A DNA stretch of 64,000 nt from Egicoccus halophilus (GTDB lineage Bacteria; Actinomycetota; Nitriliruptoria; Nitriliruptorales; Nitriliruptoraceae), in contig NZ_CP036250.1 of NCBI RefSeq assembly GCF_004300825.1, positions 2,108,001 through 2,172,000 of the forward strand. The letters are read 5' to 3'. Every line of letters starts with the position of its first letter. Within the stretch, counting starts at the first letter, position 1. This document shows positions 42,910-52,233 of this stretch, piece by piece. The position numbers and the translations under genes are program-made. A model generated the notes under the pieces. It saw only the letters and a list, made by a program, of their open reading frames with translations, was not told the DNA's origin and did not search any database.

Positions 42910-44315
42910 CGTCGGCCTTCCGTTCGATGCTGTTCGAGGAGGCGCAACCACACCTCCGAGATGGACGGGAACGGCGGCACCGCATGCTCCAGGCGCGACA
43001 GCGGCACCTCGCCGACGATCGCGACCGTGGCGGCGTGCAGCAACTCGCCCGCACCGGGGCCGACGAAGGTGGCACCCACCACGACGTCCCTCCCGGTGTC
43101 GATCACCAGGTGGGCGAGCCCGCGCAGGCCCTGACCGAGCAGGGACGCGGCGGCGACGCTGTCGAGACCGACCTGCCGTTCGACGACGTCGAGCCCGGCC
43201 TCGCGGGCCTGCCGTGAGGTCAGCCCGACGGAGGCGACCTGCGGGTCGGTGAAGACCACCCGGGTGAGCGCCCGCCGGTCGGCCCACGGCGGGTCCACCT
43301 CGAGGTCGGCGAGCGCGTCGCCCACCAGGCGGGCCTGGTACTTGCCGTGGTGGGTCAGCAGCGCCCGACCGTTGGCGTCGCCGACGACGAAGAGCCAGGC
43401 GTGTCCGGGCACGCGCAGGTGGTCGTCGACCGCGACGACGCCCCGGGGGCCCGGCTCGACGCCGACGGTGTCGAGGCCGAGGTCGTCACTGGGGACGCGA
43501 CGACCGACGGCGACGAGCAGTTCGTCGGCGACGAGCGTGCGATCGTCGGCGAGTCGGAGCTCGACCGGGGCGTCGTCGCTCGCGCGCTGCACCTCGACGG
43601 CCTCCGCGCCGAGCTCGACGCGGATCCCGTCCACGCGCAGGGCGTCACCGAGCAGTTCGCCGGCGGCCGGTTCCTCGGTGGACAGCAGTCGCGGTCCGCG
43701 CTCGACCAGCGTGACCTCCTCGGACCCGAGCCGCCGCCAGGCCTGTGCCAGCTCCACCCCCACGGCGCCACCGCCGAGGACCAGCAACCGGCGGGGGACC
43801 GCGGACGCCTCGGTGGCGGCACGGTTGTCCCATACCCGGGTCCGATCGAGACCTTCGATCGGCGGAGCGGCACTGCGGGTGCCGACGGCGACGACGACCC
43901 CCCGGCGTGCGGTCAGGTGACGGGTCGTGTCGTCCGCGGTGGTGACCTCGACCGTCCGGGGGCCGGCCAGACGCGCCTGTCCCCGGACCAGCGTGATGTC
44001 GGCCTCCCGGAGCCACGACACCTGCCCCTGGTCGTCGAACCCGGACGCGGCACGGTCGCGGGCCCGGAGCGCGGCCTCGGCGTCGATGCTCCCGGTCACC
44101 GCGGTCGCGGCACCCGGGACGGCGCGCGCGGCCGCCAGCACCTCCCCGGGACGCAGCAGCGCCTTGGACGGCATGCACGCCCAGTAGCTGCACTCCCCGC
44201 CGACGAGCTCCCGTTCGACGACCACCACCGACAACCCGTGTCGGCGCGCACGGTCGGCCACGTTCTCGCCGGCGGGGCCGGCGCCGATCACCACGACGTC
44301 GTACTCGTCGACCAT
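42906..44315 (-). CDS. FAD-dependent pyridine nucleotide-disulfide oxidoreductase
   Basis: 469 residues. The FAD-binding VVIGAGPAGENVA is followed by the redox-active pair C42-x4-C47 in GGECSYWACMPSK. The NAD(P) site is VLGGGAVGVELAQAW, and a C-terminal dimerisation domain ends in a histidine-bearing HAVPPFPSISE. It belongs with mercuric reductase- and dihydrolipoamide dehydrogenase-like enzymes of unknown substrate. ATG at 44315 follows GGGAG; a GTG at 44336 is less likely. It is coupled to GH3 by an ATGA overlap, an odd partnership. Confidence 0.9.
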   Translation of the reverse strand: MVDEYDVVVIGAGPAGENVADRARRHGLSVVVVERELVGGECSYWACMPSKALLRPGEVLAAARAVPGAATAVTGSIDAEAALRARDRAASGFDDQGQVSWLREADITLVRGQARLAGPRTVEVTTADDTTRHLTARRGVVVAVGTRSAAPPIEGLDRTRVWDNRAATEASAVPRRLLVLGGGAVGVELAQAWRRLGSEEVTLVERGPRLLSTEEPAAGELLGDALRVDGIRVELGAEAVEVQRASDDAPVELRLADDRTLVADELLVAVGRRVPSDDLGLDTVGVEPGPRGVVAVDDHLRVPGHAWLFVVGDANGRALLTHHGKYQARLVGDALADLEVDPPWADRRALTRVVFTDPQVASVGLTSRQAREAGLDVVERQVGLDSVAAASLLGQGLRGLAHLVIDTGRDVVVGATFVGPGAGELLHAATVAIVGEVPLSRLEHAVPPFPSISEVWLRLLEQHRTEGRR

Positions 44316-44513
44316 GCTCCGCTCCCTGTCGGCCACGTGTCTAGCGGGTCGGGGCCTCGGGCGCGAGCCGCCGACGCGGTCGCGTACCGTGAACCACCCT
44401 CCCAGTCCAGCTGAGTCGAGGCACGGTTACCGCCGTCCGTTGGGCCCACCGCGGAACCACCGTCCGGCCTTGCGGCAGGCTGCCTCGGTCCACCACCGGA
44501 GGGAGGACGCGGT

Positions 44514-44921
44514 ATGGGCTCCGAACGACCCCGCGCTCGCCGTCTGGTCGTCGACGGTGCGGACGACCTGGCCGTGGTCGGCACGGACGTTTTCCAGCAC
44601 GACCTGTGGGAGCTCGCCGCCACGAGGGACGGGTCCGGTGAGCCGTTCCAGCTCCGCGTGGAGCTGCATCCGGTGCTCCCGCGCTCCCTGCGCCAGGCAC
44701 GTCGCGTGGCGGTCGTCGGTCCGCACGGCCACGAGTTGGGGGAGCTGCCGGTCGAGACCGCCGAGGAGTGGCACACCGGCCTGCAGCTGCTGGCCTCGCT
44801 GGTACCGCCCTACGTGCTGGCGTGCAACGCCGAGGCCTGGCACACCGACGGCGCGCCGGGGGGTCCCCTGCAGCTCACCCTGCACCTCGACCTCGAGGAG
44901 CTGGCCCGGCTCACCGGCTGA
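44514..44921 (+). CDS. hypothetical protein
   Basis: 135 residues, soluble and mildly acidic, not recognised. ATG at 44514 follows a very good GGAGGGAGGA ribosome-binding site. Features include LVVDGADDLAVVGTDVFQHDLW near the start and a C-terminal AEEWHTGLQLLASLVPPYVLACNAEAWHT stretch. There are no membrane segments or known catalytic motif. It lies between the divergent oxidoreductase and the YwlC gene. Confidence 0.7.
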   Translation: MGSERPRARRLVVDGADDLAVVGTDVFQHDLWELAATRDGSGEPFQLRVELHPVLPRSLRQARRVAVVGPHGHELGELPVETAEEWHTGLQLLASLVPPYVLACNAEAWHTDGAPGGPLQLTLHLDLEELARLTG

Positions 44922-44945
44922 CACCTCGTCCTCGCGGGGCTGGCC

Positions 44946-44951
44946 TATCCT
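44946..44951 (+). promoter_or_regulatory. candidate -10 element of the YwlC gene
   Basis: TATCCT in GGCCTATCCTGACC lies 49 nt upstream of the GTG start. Confidence 0.35.
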
Positions 44952-45000
44952 GACCTGCTCGCAGCGACCCCGAGTCGAGCCCGGCAGGGAGGAGTCGACC

Positions 45001-45948
45001 GTGACGGTCCCCGTCGACCCCGCGGCGCTGGCCCGCGCCGCGGCGGCCCTGCGGGCCGGCGGGCTGGTGGCCTTCCCGACCGAGACGGTCTACGGACTGG
45101 GCGCCGACGCCCTGCGCGCCCCCGCCGTCCGGAGGATCTTCGCGGCCAAGGGGCGGCCCGCCGACAATCCGCTGATCGTGCACCTCGCCGACGACGAACA
45201 GGTGCCGACGGTGGCGGTCTGGACGCCGCTCGCACGTGGCTTGGCGCGCGAGTACTGGCCCGGGCCGTTGACCCTGGTGCTCGACGCGCACCCGCGGGTG
45301 CCGGCGGTCACGACGGGTGGTCTGGCCAGCGTGGCGGTCCGCATTCCCGATCACCCGGTCGCGCAGGCGCTGCTGCACGCGAGCGGTCTGCCGGTCGCGG
45401 CCCCGTCGGCCAACCGTTCCGGCCGACCCTCGCCGACGCTGGCCGACCACGTCACCGCCGACCTGGGAACCGCCGTCGACGTGGTCCTCGACGGCGGACC
45501 GACGACGGTCGGGGTCGAGTCCACGGTCGTCGACGCCCGCGGGGAGCGTCCGGTGGTCCTGCGTGAGGGCTCGGTGACCCGGGAGTCGCTCGGTCTGCTG
45601 GGGGCGGCGACCCCCGACGCCCGGCGGGCCTCGCCCGGTACCCGCTACCGGCACTACGCCCCGCGGTGTCGGGTCGAGCTCGCCGCTCCGGCCCGGGCCG
45701 CCGCCGCCGCCCGGCATCTGGCGGCCAGTGGTGCCCGGGTGGGCCTGGTGGCCCGCGCGCCGGCGCCCGACGACGTCCTCGAGATCGGCCGCTTCACGGA
45801 TGCCGCTGACCTGGCACGCCGGCTCTACGGCCTGTTGCGGGACGCCGAGGACGCGGGCGTCGACGTGCTGGTCGTCGAGACCGTCCCCGAGGCCGGCGTC
45901 GGGCGGGCGGTCCAGGACCGCCTGCGCCGGGCCGCCGGCCTCGCGTGA
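45001..45948 (+). CDS. ywlC: L-threonylcarbamoyladenylate synthase (YwlC/Sua5 type)
   Basis: 315 residues. The YrdC domain (~1-195) has AFPTETVYGLGADA, KGRPADNPLIVHL, PSANRSGRPSPT and GVESTVVDARG. The linker ASPGTRYRHYAPRC leads to a C-terminal Sua5 domain, as in the two-domain Sua5/YwlC group. It makes threonylcarbamoyl-AMP for the t6A37 modification of tRNAs. GTG at 45001 follows GGGAGGAG. The gene is convergent with the phosphorylase gene downstream. Confidence 0.94.
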   Translation: MTVPVDPAALARAAAALRAGGLVAFPTETVYGLGADALRAPAVRRIFAAKGRPADNPLIVHLADDEQVPTVAVWTPLARGLAREYWPGPLTLVLDAHPRVPAVTTGGLASVAVRIPDHPVAQALLHASGLPVAAPSANRSGRPSPTLADHVTADLGTAVDVVLDGGPTTVGVESTVVDARGERPVVLREGSVTRESLGLLGAATPDARRASPGTRYRHYAPRCRVELAAPARAAAAARHLAASGARVGLVARAPAPDDVLEIGRFTDAADLARRLYGLLRDAEDAGVDVLVVETVPEAGVGRAVQDRLRRAAGLA

Positions 45949-45979
45949 GACGTCCGCGCTCGTGCGGTCGGCACGTCGG

Positions 45980-48094
45980 TCAGACCGCCTCGGAGCGGGC
46001 AGGCACCAGGCGGTACGCCCCGGTGACGTAGTCGCCGACCATGCGGTGGGTCGAGAAGGTCGGGGCGAGCAGCCCGATCGCGTCACGCATCATCGTGACC
46101 CAGCGGTGCGGCACGCCGTCGTGGTCGCGGTCGTAGAAGGTGGGGACCAACTGCTCGGCCAGCAGGCGGTAGAGCGCGTCGGCGTCGGCGGCGGCACGGG
46201 CGTGCTCGTCGCCCCCCTCCTCGCGGTCACCGATGGCCCACCCGAAGCCCACCTCGGCGTGCGGGGCGAGGTCGGCGACGGCCTCGTCCCACCAGCCGTC
46301 GAGGATCGACAGGTTCAGCACCCCGTTCATCGCGGCCTTCATGCCCGAGGTCCCCGACGCCTCCAGTGGGCGCAGCGGGTTGTTGAGCCACACGTCCACC
46401 CCCGCGACCAGGGAGCGGGCCAGGTCGAGGTCGTAGCCCTCGAGGAAGACCAGCCGGCCCTTGAGCCGCGGGTCGCGTGACAACCCGACCAGGTGCTGGA
46501 TGAGGTGCTTGCCGGCGTCGTCGCGCGGGTGCGCCTTCCCGGCCACGAGCACCTGTACGGGACGCTCGTCGTCACCGAGGATGGCCGCGAGCCGGTCGAG
46601 GTCGTGCGCGAGCAGGGTCGCGCGCTTGTAGGTCGCGAACCGGCGGGCGAAACCGATCGTCAGCGCGTCGGGGTCCAGCCCTCGGCCGTCGGTGCCGACG
46701 CCCAGCCGACGACGCTGCGTTGCCAGCCGGTCGCGCGCCTCGCCGACGAGGCGGCGCCGCGCACGCACGTGGGTGCCCCACAACATGGCCGGCTCGATCT
46801 TGGCGACGTCCTGCCACACGGCAGGTCCCTCCCCGGCCCGCCAGTCGTCACCGAGCCGGGCGTCGAAGAGTGCCGCCAGCTCCGGGCCGACCCACAGTCC
46901 GGGGTGCACGCCGTTGGTCACGTGCCCGATCGGGACGTCGTCCACCGCGCGGTCGGGCCACAACCGGGCCCACATCCGGCGCGACACCTCACCGTGGAGG
47001 CGGGCGACGCCGTTGGCGCGGCCGGCCAGGGCGAGCGCCAGCACCGTCTGGGACCACCGTTCCTCACCGGGTGCCGTGGCCAGCTGCCACAGCGCCGGGA
47101 AGTCGACCTGCAGCTCGCCGGCCAACGGACCGAGGTGGTACGCGGCGAGGTCCCAGCCGAACTCGTCGTGGCCGGCCGGCACCGGGGTGTGCGTGGTGAA
47201 CACCAGCTCGCGGCGCACCTGCTCGATGGCCGCGGGCAGGTCCGCACCGGCGCGTAGGTGCGTACGCAGCCGCTCGAGACCGGCGAAGGCCGCGTGGCCC
47301 TCGTTGAGGTGGTGGACCGCGACCTCGACCCCGAGCGCCTCCAGCAGGCGCGCGCCGCCGACCCCGAGCACGAGTTCCTGGCGGAGGCGCAGGTCGTCGT
47401 CGCCGCCGTAGAGCTGCCCCGTGATGTCCCGGTGGTGCGGCAGGTTGGCCTCGACGTCGGTGTCGAGCAGGTAGAGCGAGATCCGGCCGACGGCGACGTG
47501 CCAGGCCTGGGCGACCACGCGGCCGTCACCGATGGGCACCTCGACGGTCAGCCGCTGGCCGTCGGCGCCGACGACCGGGCTGACCGGGGCGCGGTGGAAG
47601 TCGTTGCGTGCCGGTTCGGCGTGCTGCCATCCGGACGCGTCGAGCCGCTGCAGGAAGTAGCCGTCGCGGTAGGCCAGACCGATCCCCACCAACGGGATGC
47701 CGAGGTCCGACGCGGACCGCAGGTGGTCACCGGCGAGCACGCCGAGCCCACCCGAGTAGGTGTGCAGGCAGTCGGCGAGGGCGAACTCCGCCGAGTAGTA
47801 GGCGACCACGCGGCTCGCGTCGCCCCCACTGCGGGCGTACCACGTGTCGTCGGCGTCGAGGTAGGTGGCGAGTTCCTCGGCGGCGTCCTGGACCCGGGCG
47901 GCGTAGCCCGGCCGCCGGGCAGCCGCGTCGAGTTGGTCCCCGCACTGCTCGAGCAGGCGGACCGGATCGTGCCCGGTGCGCTCCCAGGCGACCGGGTCGA
48001 GCTCCTCGAAGACGGCGCGGGTCGGGCCGTACCAGGCGAAGCGCAGGTTCAGCGCGAGCCGGCCGAGGTCGGTCGCGAGGCGGGAGCGGAGCAT
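45980..48094 (-). CDS. glgP: alpha-glucan phosphorylase (GT35)
   Basis: 704 residues, the short bacterial/archaeal form of the family. The pyridoxal phosphate lysine is K586 in EASGTSGMKAAMNG. VLAGDHLRSASDLGIPLVGIGL, HLNEGHAAF and FARRFATYKRATL are conserved glucan and phosphate site segments. It releases glucose 1-phosphate from glycogen-like alpha-1,4-glucans. ATG at 48094 follows AGGACC; an extended frame to 48364 is low-complexity and runs through a structured intergenic region. Confidence 0.94.
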   Translation of the reverse strand: MLRSRLATDLGRLALNLRFAWYGPTRAVFEELDPVAWERTGHDPVRLLEQCGDQLDAAARRPGYAARVQDAAEELATYLDADDTWYARSGGDASRVVAYYSAEFALADCLHTYSGGLGVLAGDHLRSASDLGIPLVGIGLAYRDGYFLQRLDASGWQHAEPARNDFHRAPVSPVVGADGQRLTVEVPIGDGRVVAQAWHVAVGRISLYLLDTDVEANLPHHRDITGQLYGGDDDLRLRQELVLGVGGARLLEALGVEVAVHHLNEGHAAFAGLERLRTHLRAGADLPAAIEQVRRELVFTTHTPVPAGHDEFGWDLAAYHLGPLAGELQVDFPALWQLATAPGEERWSQTVLALALAGRANGVARLHGEVSRRMWARLWPDRAVDDVPIGHVTNGVHPGLWVGPELAALFDARLGDDWRAGEGPAVWQDVAKIEPAMLWGTHVRARRRLVGEARDRLATQRRRLGVGTDGRGLDPDALTIGFARRFATYKRATLLAHDLDRLAAILGDDERPVQVLVAGKAHPRDDAGKHLIQHLVGLSRDPRLKGRLVFLEGYDLDLARSLVAGVDVWLNNPLRPLEASGTSGMKAAMNGVLNLSILDGWWDEAVADLAPHAEVGFGWAIGDREEGGDEHARAAADADALYRLLAEQLVPTFYDRDHDGVPHRWVTMMRDAIGLLAPTFSTHRMVGDYVTGAYRLVPARSEAV

Positions 48095-48400
48095 CGAGGG
48101 TCCTGACAGACGGAGCGGAGCGCGGCGGCGCGCGCGGTAGGAAACCGGTCGGCCGGGTGGTGCGCGACTGCAGGGGGCGGACGGCCCGCTTCCCGGGGCC
48201 GTCCGACTGCTGCACGCGCAGTCGCGCACGCCGTGCGCACCACCTGGTGTCGTCGAGTCGGACGTGGTCCGGCGCGCGGAGCGAGCCGGCGGGGTGGCAC
48301 GGCGAGCGCGCCGGTCGTCCCGTCGTTGGTCGGTGCCGCCCGCTGTCGTCCGCTGCGCGGACACCTACCGTCGAGGTCGTCGATCCAGGAGCCCCTGCCC
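48095..48400. other. divergent region with nested hairpins between glgP and the AI-2E permease gene
   Basis: No gene is supported in these 306 nt. A 12-bp outer stem (GTGCGCGACTGC at 48160-48171 with 48218-48229) encloses a 9-bp stem (GGACGGCCC at 48179-48187 with 48196-48204). On the minus strand it would lie about 65 nt upstream of the glgP start, possibly in its leader; on the plus strand it would be far upstream of the permease gene. Confidence 0.5.
48366..48371 (+). promoter_or_regulatory. candidate -10 element of the AI-2E permease gene
   Basis: TACCGT lies 29 nt upstream of the GTG start. Confidence 0.3.
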
Positions 48401-49585
48401 GTGAGCGCACCGCCGTCACCCTCTCCAGGAACCGAACGCCTGTGGCGAACGGGGCGCACCAGCTGGGCGATGCTGGGCATCCTGGCGATCGTCGCGGTCG
48501 TGCTCTATCTGATGTCGATGGTCACCGTGCTGGTGATCCCGGTCGTCCTGGCGCTGTTCCCGGCGACCCTGCTGCGGCCGATCACCAACGCCCTGCGCAA
48601 GGTCAAGGTGCCCGACGCGCTGTCGTCGCTGCTCGCCATCCTGATCGCCGTCGGTGCGATCGCCGGGGTGATCGGCGCGATGGTGCCCCTGGTGGTCAAC
48701 CAGATCCCGGAACTCACGGAGTCCGCCACCGAAGGCATCGACGAGATCGAGGCGTGGCTCGACGACGAGCCGTTCGGGCTCCAGGTCGGCGGGCTGTCGG
48801 ACCTGGTCGAGATGGCCCAGGACCAACTCGGTGACCTCGGCGAGTACGCCGGCCAGGCCGCCGGCGCGGCGTTCGCCGCGTTCGAGGCGCTGATCGGGTT
48901 CCTGCTGCTGTTCGTCGTGCTGTTCTTCTACCTCAAGGACGGCAAGCGGTTGCGTGACGGGTTCGTCGCCACGATGCCTCGTCGTGGACGTGCGCGGGCT
49001 CGTCAGTCACTCGACCAGGCCTGGGAGACGCTCGGCAAGTACTTCCGCGGCCAGCTGCTCGTCGCGTTCGTCGACGCCGTCTTCATCGGCGTCGGCCTGC
49101 TGATCCTGGACGTGCCACTGGCACTGCCGTTGGCCGTGCTGATCTTCTTCGGTGGACTGTTCCCCATCGTCGGTGCGGTCACGACCGGTGCGCTGGCCGT
49201 GCTGGTCGCCCTCGCCGACGGCGGACTGACGACCGGGCTCATCGTCCTGGGCCTGGTGCTCGCGGTGCAGCAGCTCGAGAGCAACGTCCTGGAGCCCATC
49301 ATCCTCGGCCGGGCGATCCACCTGCATCCGCTGGTGGTACTGCTGTCGATCACGGCCGGCTCGTTGCTGTTGGGGATCCTCGGTGCGTTCCTGGCGGTGC
49401 CGGTGGCCGCCATCACGGCGCGCATCGTCGACGACGTGCGCACCGGCCCGCCGCCGCCGGAGATCGAGGAGGCCGTCGCCGAGGACAGCCCGCCCGATCC
49501 CGAGCAGCAGGCGGAGCAGGAGGCGGCGATCAGCGCCGCCGGCGCCGACAGCCCCTCGGACGCGGGGTCGTCGTCGCGCGACTGA
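48401..49585 (+). CDS. AI-2E family transporter (TqsA/PerM-like)
   Basis: 394 residues with about eight transmembrane segments, including LYLMSMVTVLVIPVVLALFPATLLRPI and the conserved VQQLESNVLEPIILGRAIHLHPLVVLLSI block that defines the family. Members export AI-2-like signals or act as sodium(lithium)/proton antiporters; the role here is open. The C-terminal tail of about 45 residues is strongly acidic. GTG at 48401 follows AGGAG; the upstream in-frame extension is arginine-rich and not conserved-looking. Confidence 0.92.
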   Translation: MSAPPSPSPGTERLWRTGRTSWAMLGILAIVAVVLYLMSMVTVLVIPVVLALFPATLLRPITNALRKVKVPDALSSLLAILIAVGAIAGVIGAMVPLVVNQIPELTESATEGIDEIEAWLDDEPFGLQVGGLSDLVEMAQDQLGDLGEYAGQAAGAAFAAFEALIGFLLLFVVLFFYLKDGKRLRDGFVATMPRRGRARARQSLDQAWETLGKYFRGQLLVAFVDAVFIGVGLLILDVPLALPLAVLIFFGGLFPIVGAVTTGALAVLVALADGGLTTGLIVLGLVLAVQQLESNVLEPIILGRAIHLHPLVVLLSITAGSLLLGILGAFLAVPVAAITARIVDDVRTGPPPPEIEEAVAEDSPPDPEQQAEQEAAISAAGADSPSDAGSSSRD

Positions 49586-49610
49586 CACCGTCCGCGGGCG
49601 GCCCCGTCGT

Positions 49611-49643
49611 GTCGTGCCCCCGGTCCCCGGTCGGGGGCACGAC
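49611..49643. terminator. bidirectional terminator after the AI-2E permease gene
   Basis: A perfect 12-bp stem (GTCGTGCCCCCG at 49611-49622 with 49632-49643) and a 9-nt loop lie between the convergent permease and DUF885 genes. Confidence 0.75.
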
Positions 49644-49661
49644 GATGCCCCGCGAGGGCCG

Positions 49662-51275
49662 TCACGGCCCGGTGGTCGAGGCCTCGTCGTCCGCGGCGTC
49701 GAGGGCGGCCGGCAACAGCCCGAGTGGGGGCGCACCGAGCGCCAGCACGGCCTCGTGGAATCGCCGCGCCGTGAACCCGGCACCCCAGCGGGCGCGTGCC
49801 TGGTCGCGCAGCCGCAGGATCTCGAGCTTGCCCCACGTGTAGCGGCCGTAGGTCGGGTCGAAGGTGCCCCGGGCGGCCTCCGCCTCGGCCGGGGCGTCGC
49901 GGAGCAGGGCGTCGTCACGGAAGCGCTGCACGGCCTCGTCGTAGCCCATGGTCCGTCGGTGCAGGCCGATGGCGACGGCGAGCCGGGTCACCCGCAGCAG
50001 CGCCTTGAGCGCGACGCCCGCCTGGAAACGTGGGTCGTGTGCGCGGTACCCCTCCTCGACCAGCAGTTCCTCGGCGTAGTGGGCCCAACCCTCGACGAAC
50101 GACGCCGAGTGCAGGTGCCGACGCACGTCGCTGTCGAGCCGGCGAAGGGCCCGGCCGTGGGAGAAGTGGCCGGGTGCGACCTCGTGCACCGTGGTCGACG
50201 GCAGGGTGCTGTGCGAGAACGCCGACAGCCAGGAACGTTGGCGCTGCGGGTCCCAGGTGAGGTCCGGGGGCGTGATGTAGTAGAACGACGGTCCATCGGG
50301 CTCGTAGGTGGCCGACCACGACATCATGGCCGTCGCCCAGCGCCGGGACGGTGGGCTCGGGGCGACCTCGCAGGTGCCACCGAGCTCGGGCAGCAGGCCG
50401 GCTCCGTCGACCCACGCGAGCACCTCGTCGGTGAGCTCACGTGCGGTCGTCAGCACCCCTGCGGCGTCGGGATGGTCGTCGAGCAGGTCGGCGACGACGG
50501 CACGGGTCGGGCGGTCGGGATCGATCGCGCGACAGGCCTCGGTCAACAGCTCCGTCAGCCGGTCGCGCTCGCGGTCGGACGTCGCCTCGAGTGCCCCGAG
50601 GTCGACCTCCATGGCCTCGCCGGCACCGAGCCAGCGGGCCAACAGCTCCCCGCCGAGGGCGGCGTCGGGGTCCCCGTCGGTCGCGAGTCGCTCGAGGTGC
50701 CCGACGAGGCGGGCATGGGCCGCGATCGCCTCGGTGGCGTGCTCCTCGTCCGGGTCGACCCCGGTCGCGACCCCGTGCACCGACCGCAGCAGACCAGCGG
50801 CCAACGGGGCAGGAACGTCGTCGAGGGTGTCGACGGCGGTCTCGATCGTCGCGGGCCAGGCCGCCAGGTGCCGACGCCGCGCCGCGGCGCGTTCGGTCTC
50901 GGGCGCATACGGACGGGCGTAGCCGGACACGTCGAGTGCCTGCAGCCACGGGCGGGCGCTGCGTCGGTGCATCCGGGCCTCGCCGTACTCGACCCGGGCG
51001 AGCGCCTCGAAGGCGCGCAGGTGTGCGTCGTCGTGGGCACCGGGTCCCGAGCGCTGCGTCTGCTCGACGCCCGCACCGGTGCCGTCGCGCAGCTCGCCAG
51101 CGCCCAGACCGTCGAGGGTTCGTCGGACCGCGTCGACCCCGAGGTCGGGCACCTGCCCGTCGAGGTCGTGGCGGCCCGCGCTGTCACGCAGCGCCGGCAG
51201 GAACAACGGGGTCAGGGCGTCGAGCCGATCCGCCACGGCGGGGTCCAGGTCGGGACGACGGTCGGAGAGGCTCAC
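49662..51275 (-). CDS. DUF885 family protein, putative zinc hydrolase
   Basis: 537 residues, soluble. The H364-E365-x4-H370 element (HEVAPGHF) and the later EGWAHYAEEL are the conserved metal-site motifs of DUF885, a carboxypeptidase-like M32-related fold. GTG at 51275 begins shortly before the conserved region; the longer open frame to 51494 is antisense to the SDR gene. No signal peptide is visible, so it is probably cytoplasmic. Peptidase activity is inferred from the fold, not proven for the family. Confidence 0.88.
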   Translation of the reverse strand: MSLSDRRPDLDPAVADRLDALTPLFLPALRDSAGRHDLDGQVPDLGVDAVRRTLDGLGAGELRDGTGAGVEQTQRSGPGAHDDAHLRAFEALARVEYGEARMHRRSARPWLQALDVSGYARPYAPETERAAARRRHLAAWPATIETAVDTLDDVPAPLAAGLLRSVHGVATGVDPDEEHATEAIAAHARLVGHLERLATDGDPDAALGGELLARWLGAGEAMEVDLGALEATSDRERDRLTELLTEACRAIDPDRPTRAVVADLLDDHPDAAGVLTTARELTDEVLAWVDGAGLLPELGGTCEVAPSPPSRRWATAMMSWSATYEPDGPSFYYITPPDLTWDPQRQRSWLSAFSHSTLPSTTVHEVAPGHFSHGRALRRLDSDVRRHLHSASFVEGWAHYAEELLVEEGYRAHDPRFQAGVALKALLRVTRLAVAIGLHRRTMGYDEAVQRFRDDALLRDAPAEAEAARGTFDPTYGRYTWGKLEILRLRDQARARWGAGFTARRFHEAVLALGAPPLGLLPAALDAADDEASTTGP

Positions 51276-51441
51276 GGACGTTTCGCTCCAGGTCGCGGGC
51301 GTAGCGATGCTGGCAGCCGACCGGCCGGGCGGCCAGGCGCGGTCCCCGGCCGTTGGTGCTGCCACCGCGGGGCCGTGGCGGTCCCGGCCACGCAGGCTGT
51401 GGTCCTCGCTCCACCTGCTCCGACGACCGAAGGATCCGCCC

Positions 51442-52212
51442 GTGTCCCGCACCGCGATCGTCACCGGGGCCAGCTCCGGCATCGGCAAGGCCACCGCCGT
51501 CGTCCTCGCCCGCGCCGGCTACGACGTCGGACTCACCTACGCGGGCAACGAGGACGGAGCCCGGGGCACCGCCGGGGAGATCGAGACGATCGGACAGCGC
51601 GCCGTGGTGCGTCGCCTCGACCTGACCGATCCGCTGGCGAGTCCGAAGGTGGTCGAGGAGCTGATCGAGGAGCTCGGTCACCTCGACGTGCTGGTCAACA
51701 ACGCCGGGGAAGGATCCGAGACGCCGTTCCTCGACCAGGGACTCGACGAGTGGCGACAGGTGCTCGACGTCGACCTGACGGGGGCCTTCCTGGTGATGCA
51801 GACCGCCGCGCGCTCGATGGTCCGACGCGGCGAGGGGGGGCGCATCGTGGCCGTGACCTCGGTGCACGAACACGTGCCGCTGCGGGGCTCGTCGGCGTAC
51901 TGCGCGGCGAAGGGCGGGCTCGGCCTGCTGCTGAAGGTGATGGCGCTCGAACTGGGGGAGCACGGCGTCACGGTGAACGCCGTCGCGCCGGGCGAGATCG
52001 CCACGAAGATGACCGACCAGCACGACGACGACCCTCGGACGACCTCCCGCCCGGGCCTGGCGGTCCGACGTCCGGGCGACGCGTTCGAGATCGCGCACGC
52101 CGTGGCCTACCTGGCCTCGCCGCAGGCCGCCTACACCACCGGCACGTCGCTCAACGTCGACGGCGGACTGCTGCTCATGGGCGCCGAGGCCAACCGCCGC
52201 CTCGCCGAGTGA
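51442..52212 (+). CDS. short-chain dehydrogenase/reductase (glucose dehydrogenase-like)
   Basis: 256 residues, classical SDR. TGASSGIGKATA is the cofactor loop, NNAG the structural motif, and the catalytic serine in AVTSVHEHVP is followed by YCAAKGG with the Tyr-x3-Lys pair. The C-terminal TTGTSLNVDGG is typical of the family. Similarity of pattern to glucose/ribitol dehydrogenases is a guess at substrate only. GTG at 51442 follows AAGGA. It is divergent from the DUF885 gene. Confidence 0.9.
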   Translation: MSRTAIVTGASSGIGKATAVVLARAGYDVGLTYAGNEDGARGTAGEIETIGQRAVVRRLDLTDPLASPKVVEELIEELGHLDVLVNNAGEGSETPFLDQGLDEWRQVLDVDLTGAFLVMQTAARSMVRRGEGGRIVAVTSVHEHVPLRGSSAYCAAKGGLGLLLKVMALELGEHGVTVNAVAPGEIATKMTDQHDDDPRTTSRPGLAVRRPGDAFEIAHAVAYLASPQAAYTTGTSLNVDGGLLLMGAEANRRLAE

Positions 52213-52233
52213 TCCGACCTCGTCGTCCGGCGT

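Noticed and set aside
40567-43287. A longer GH3 protein starting near 43287
   Set aside because: The extra N-terminus is antisense-like and overlaps the oxidoreductase gene; the ATG at 42909 overlaps that gene's stop and precedes the conserved GH3 start.
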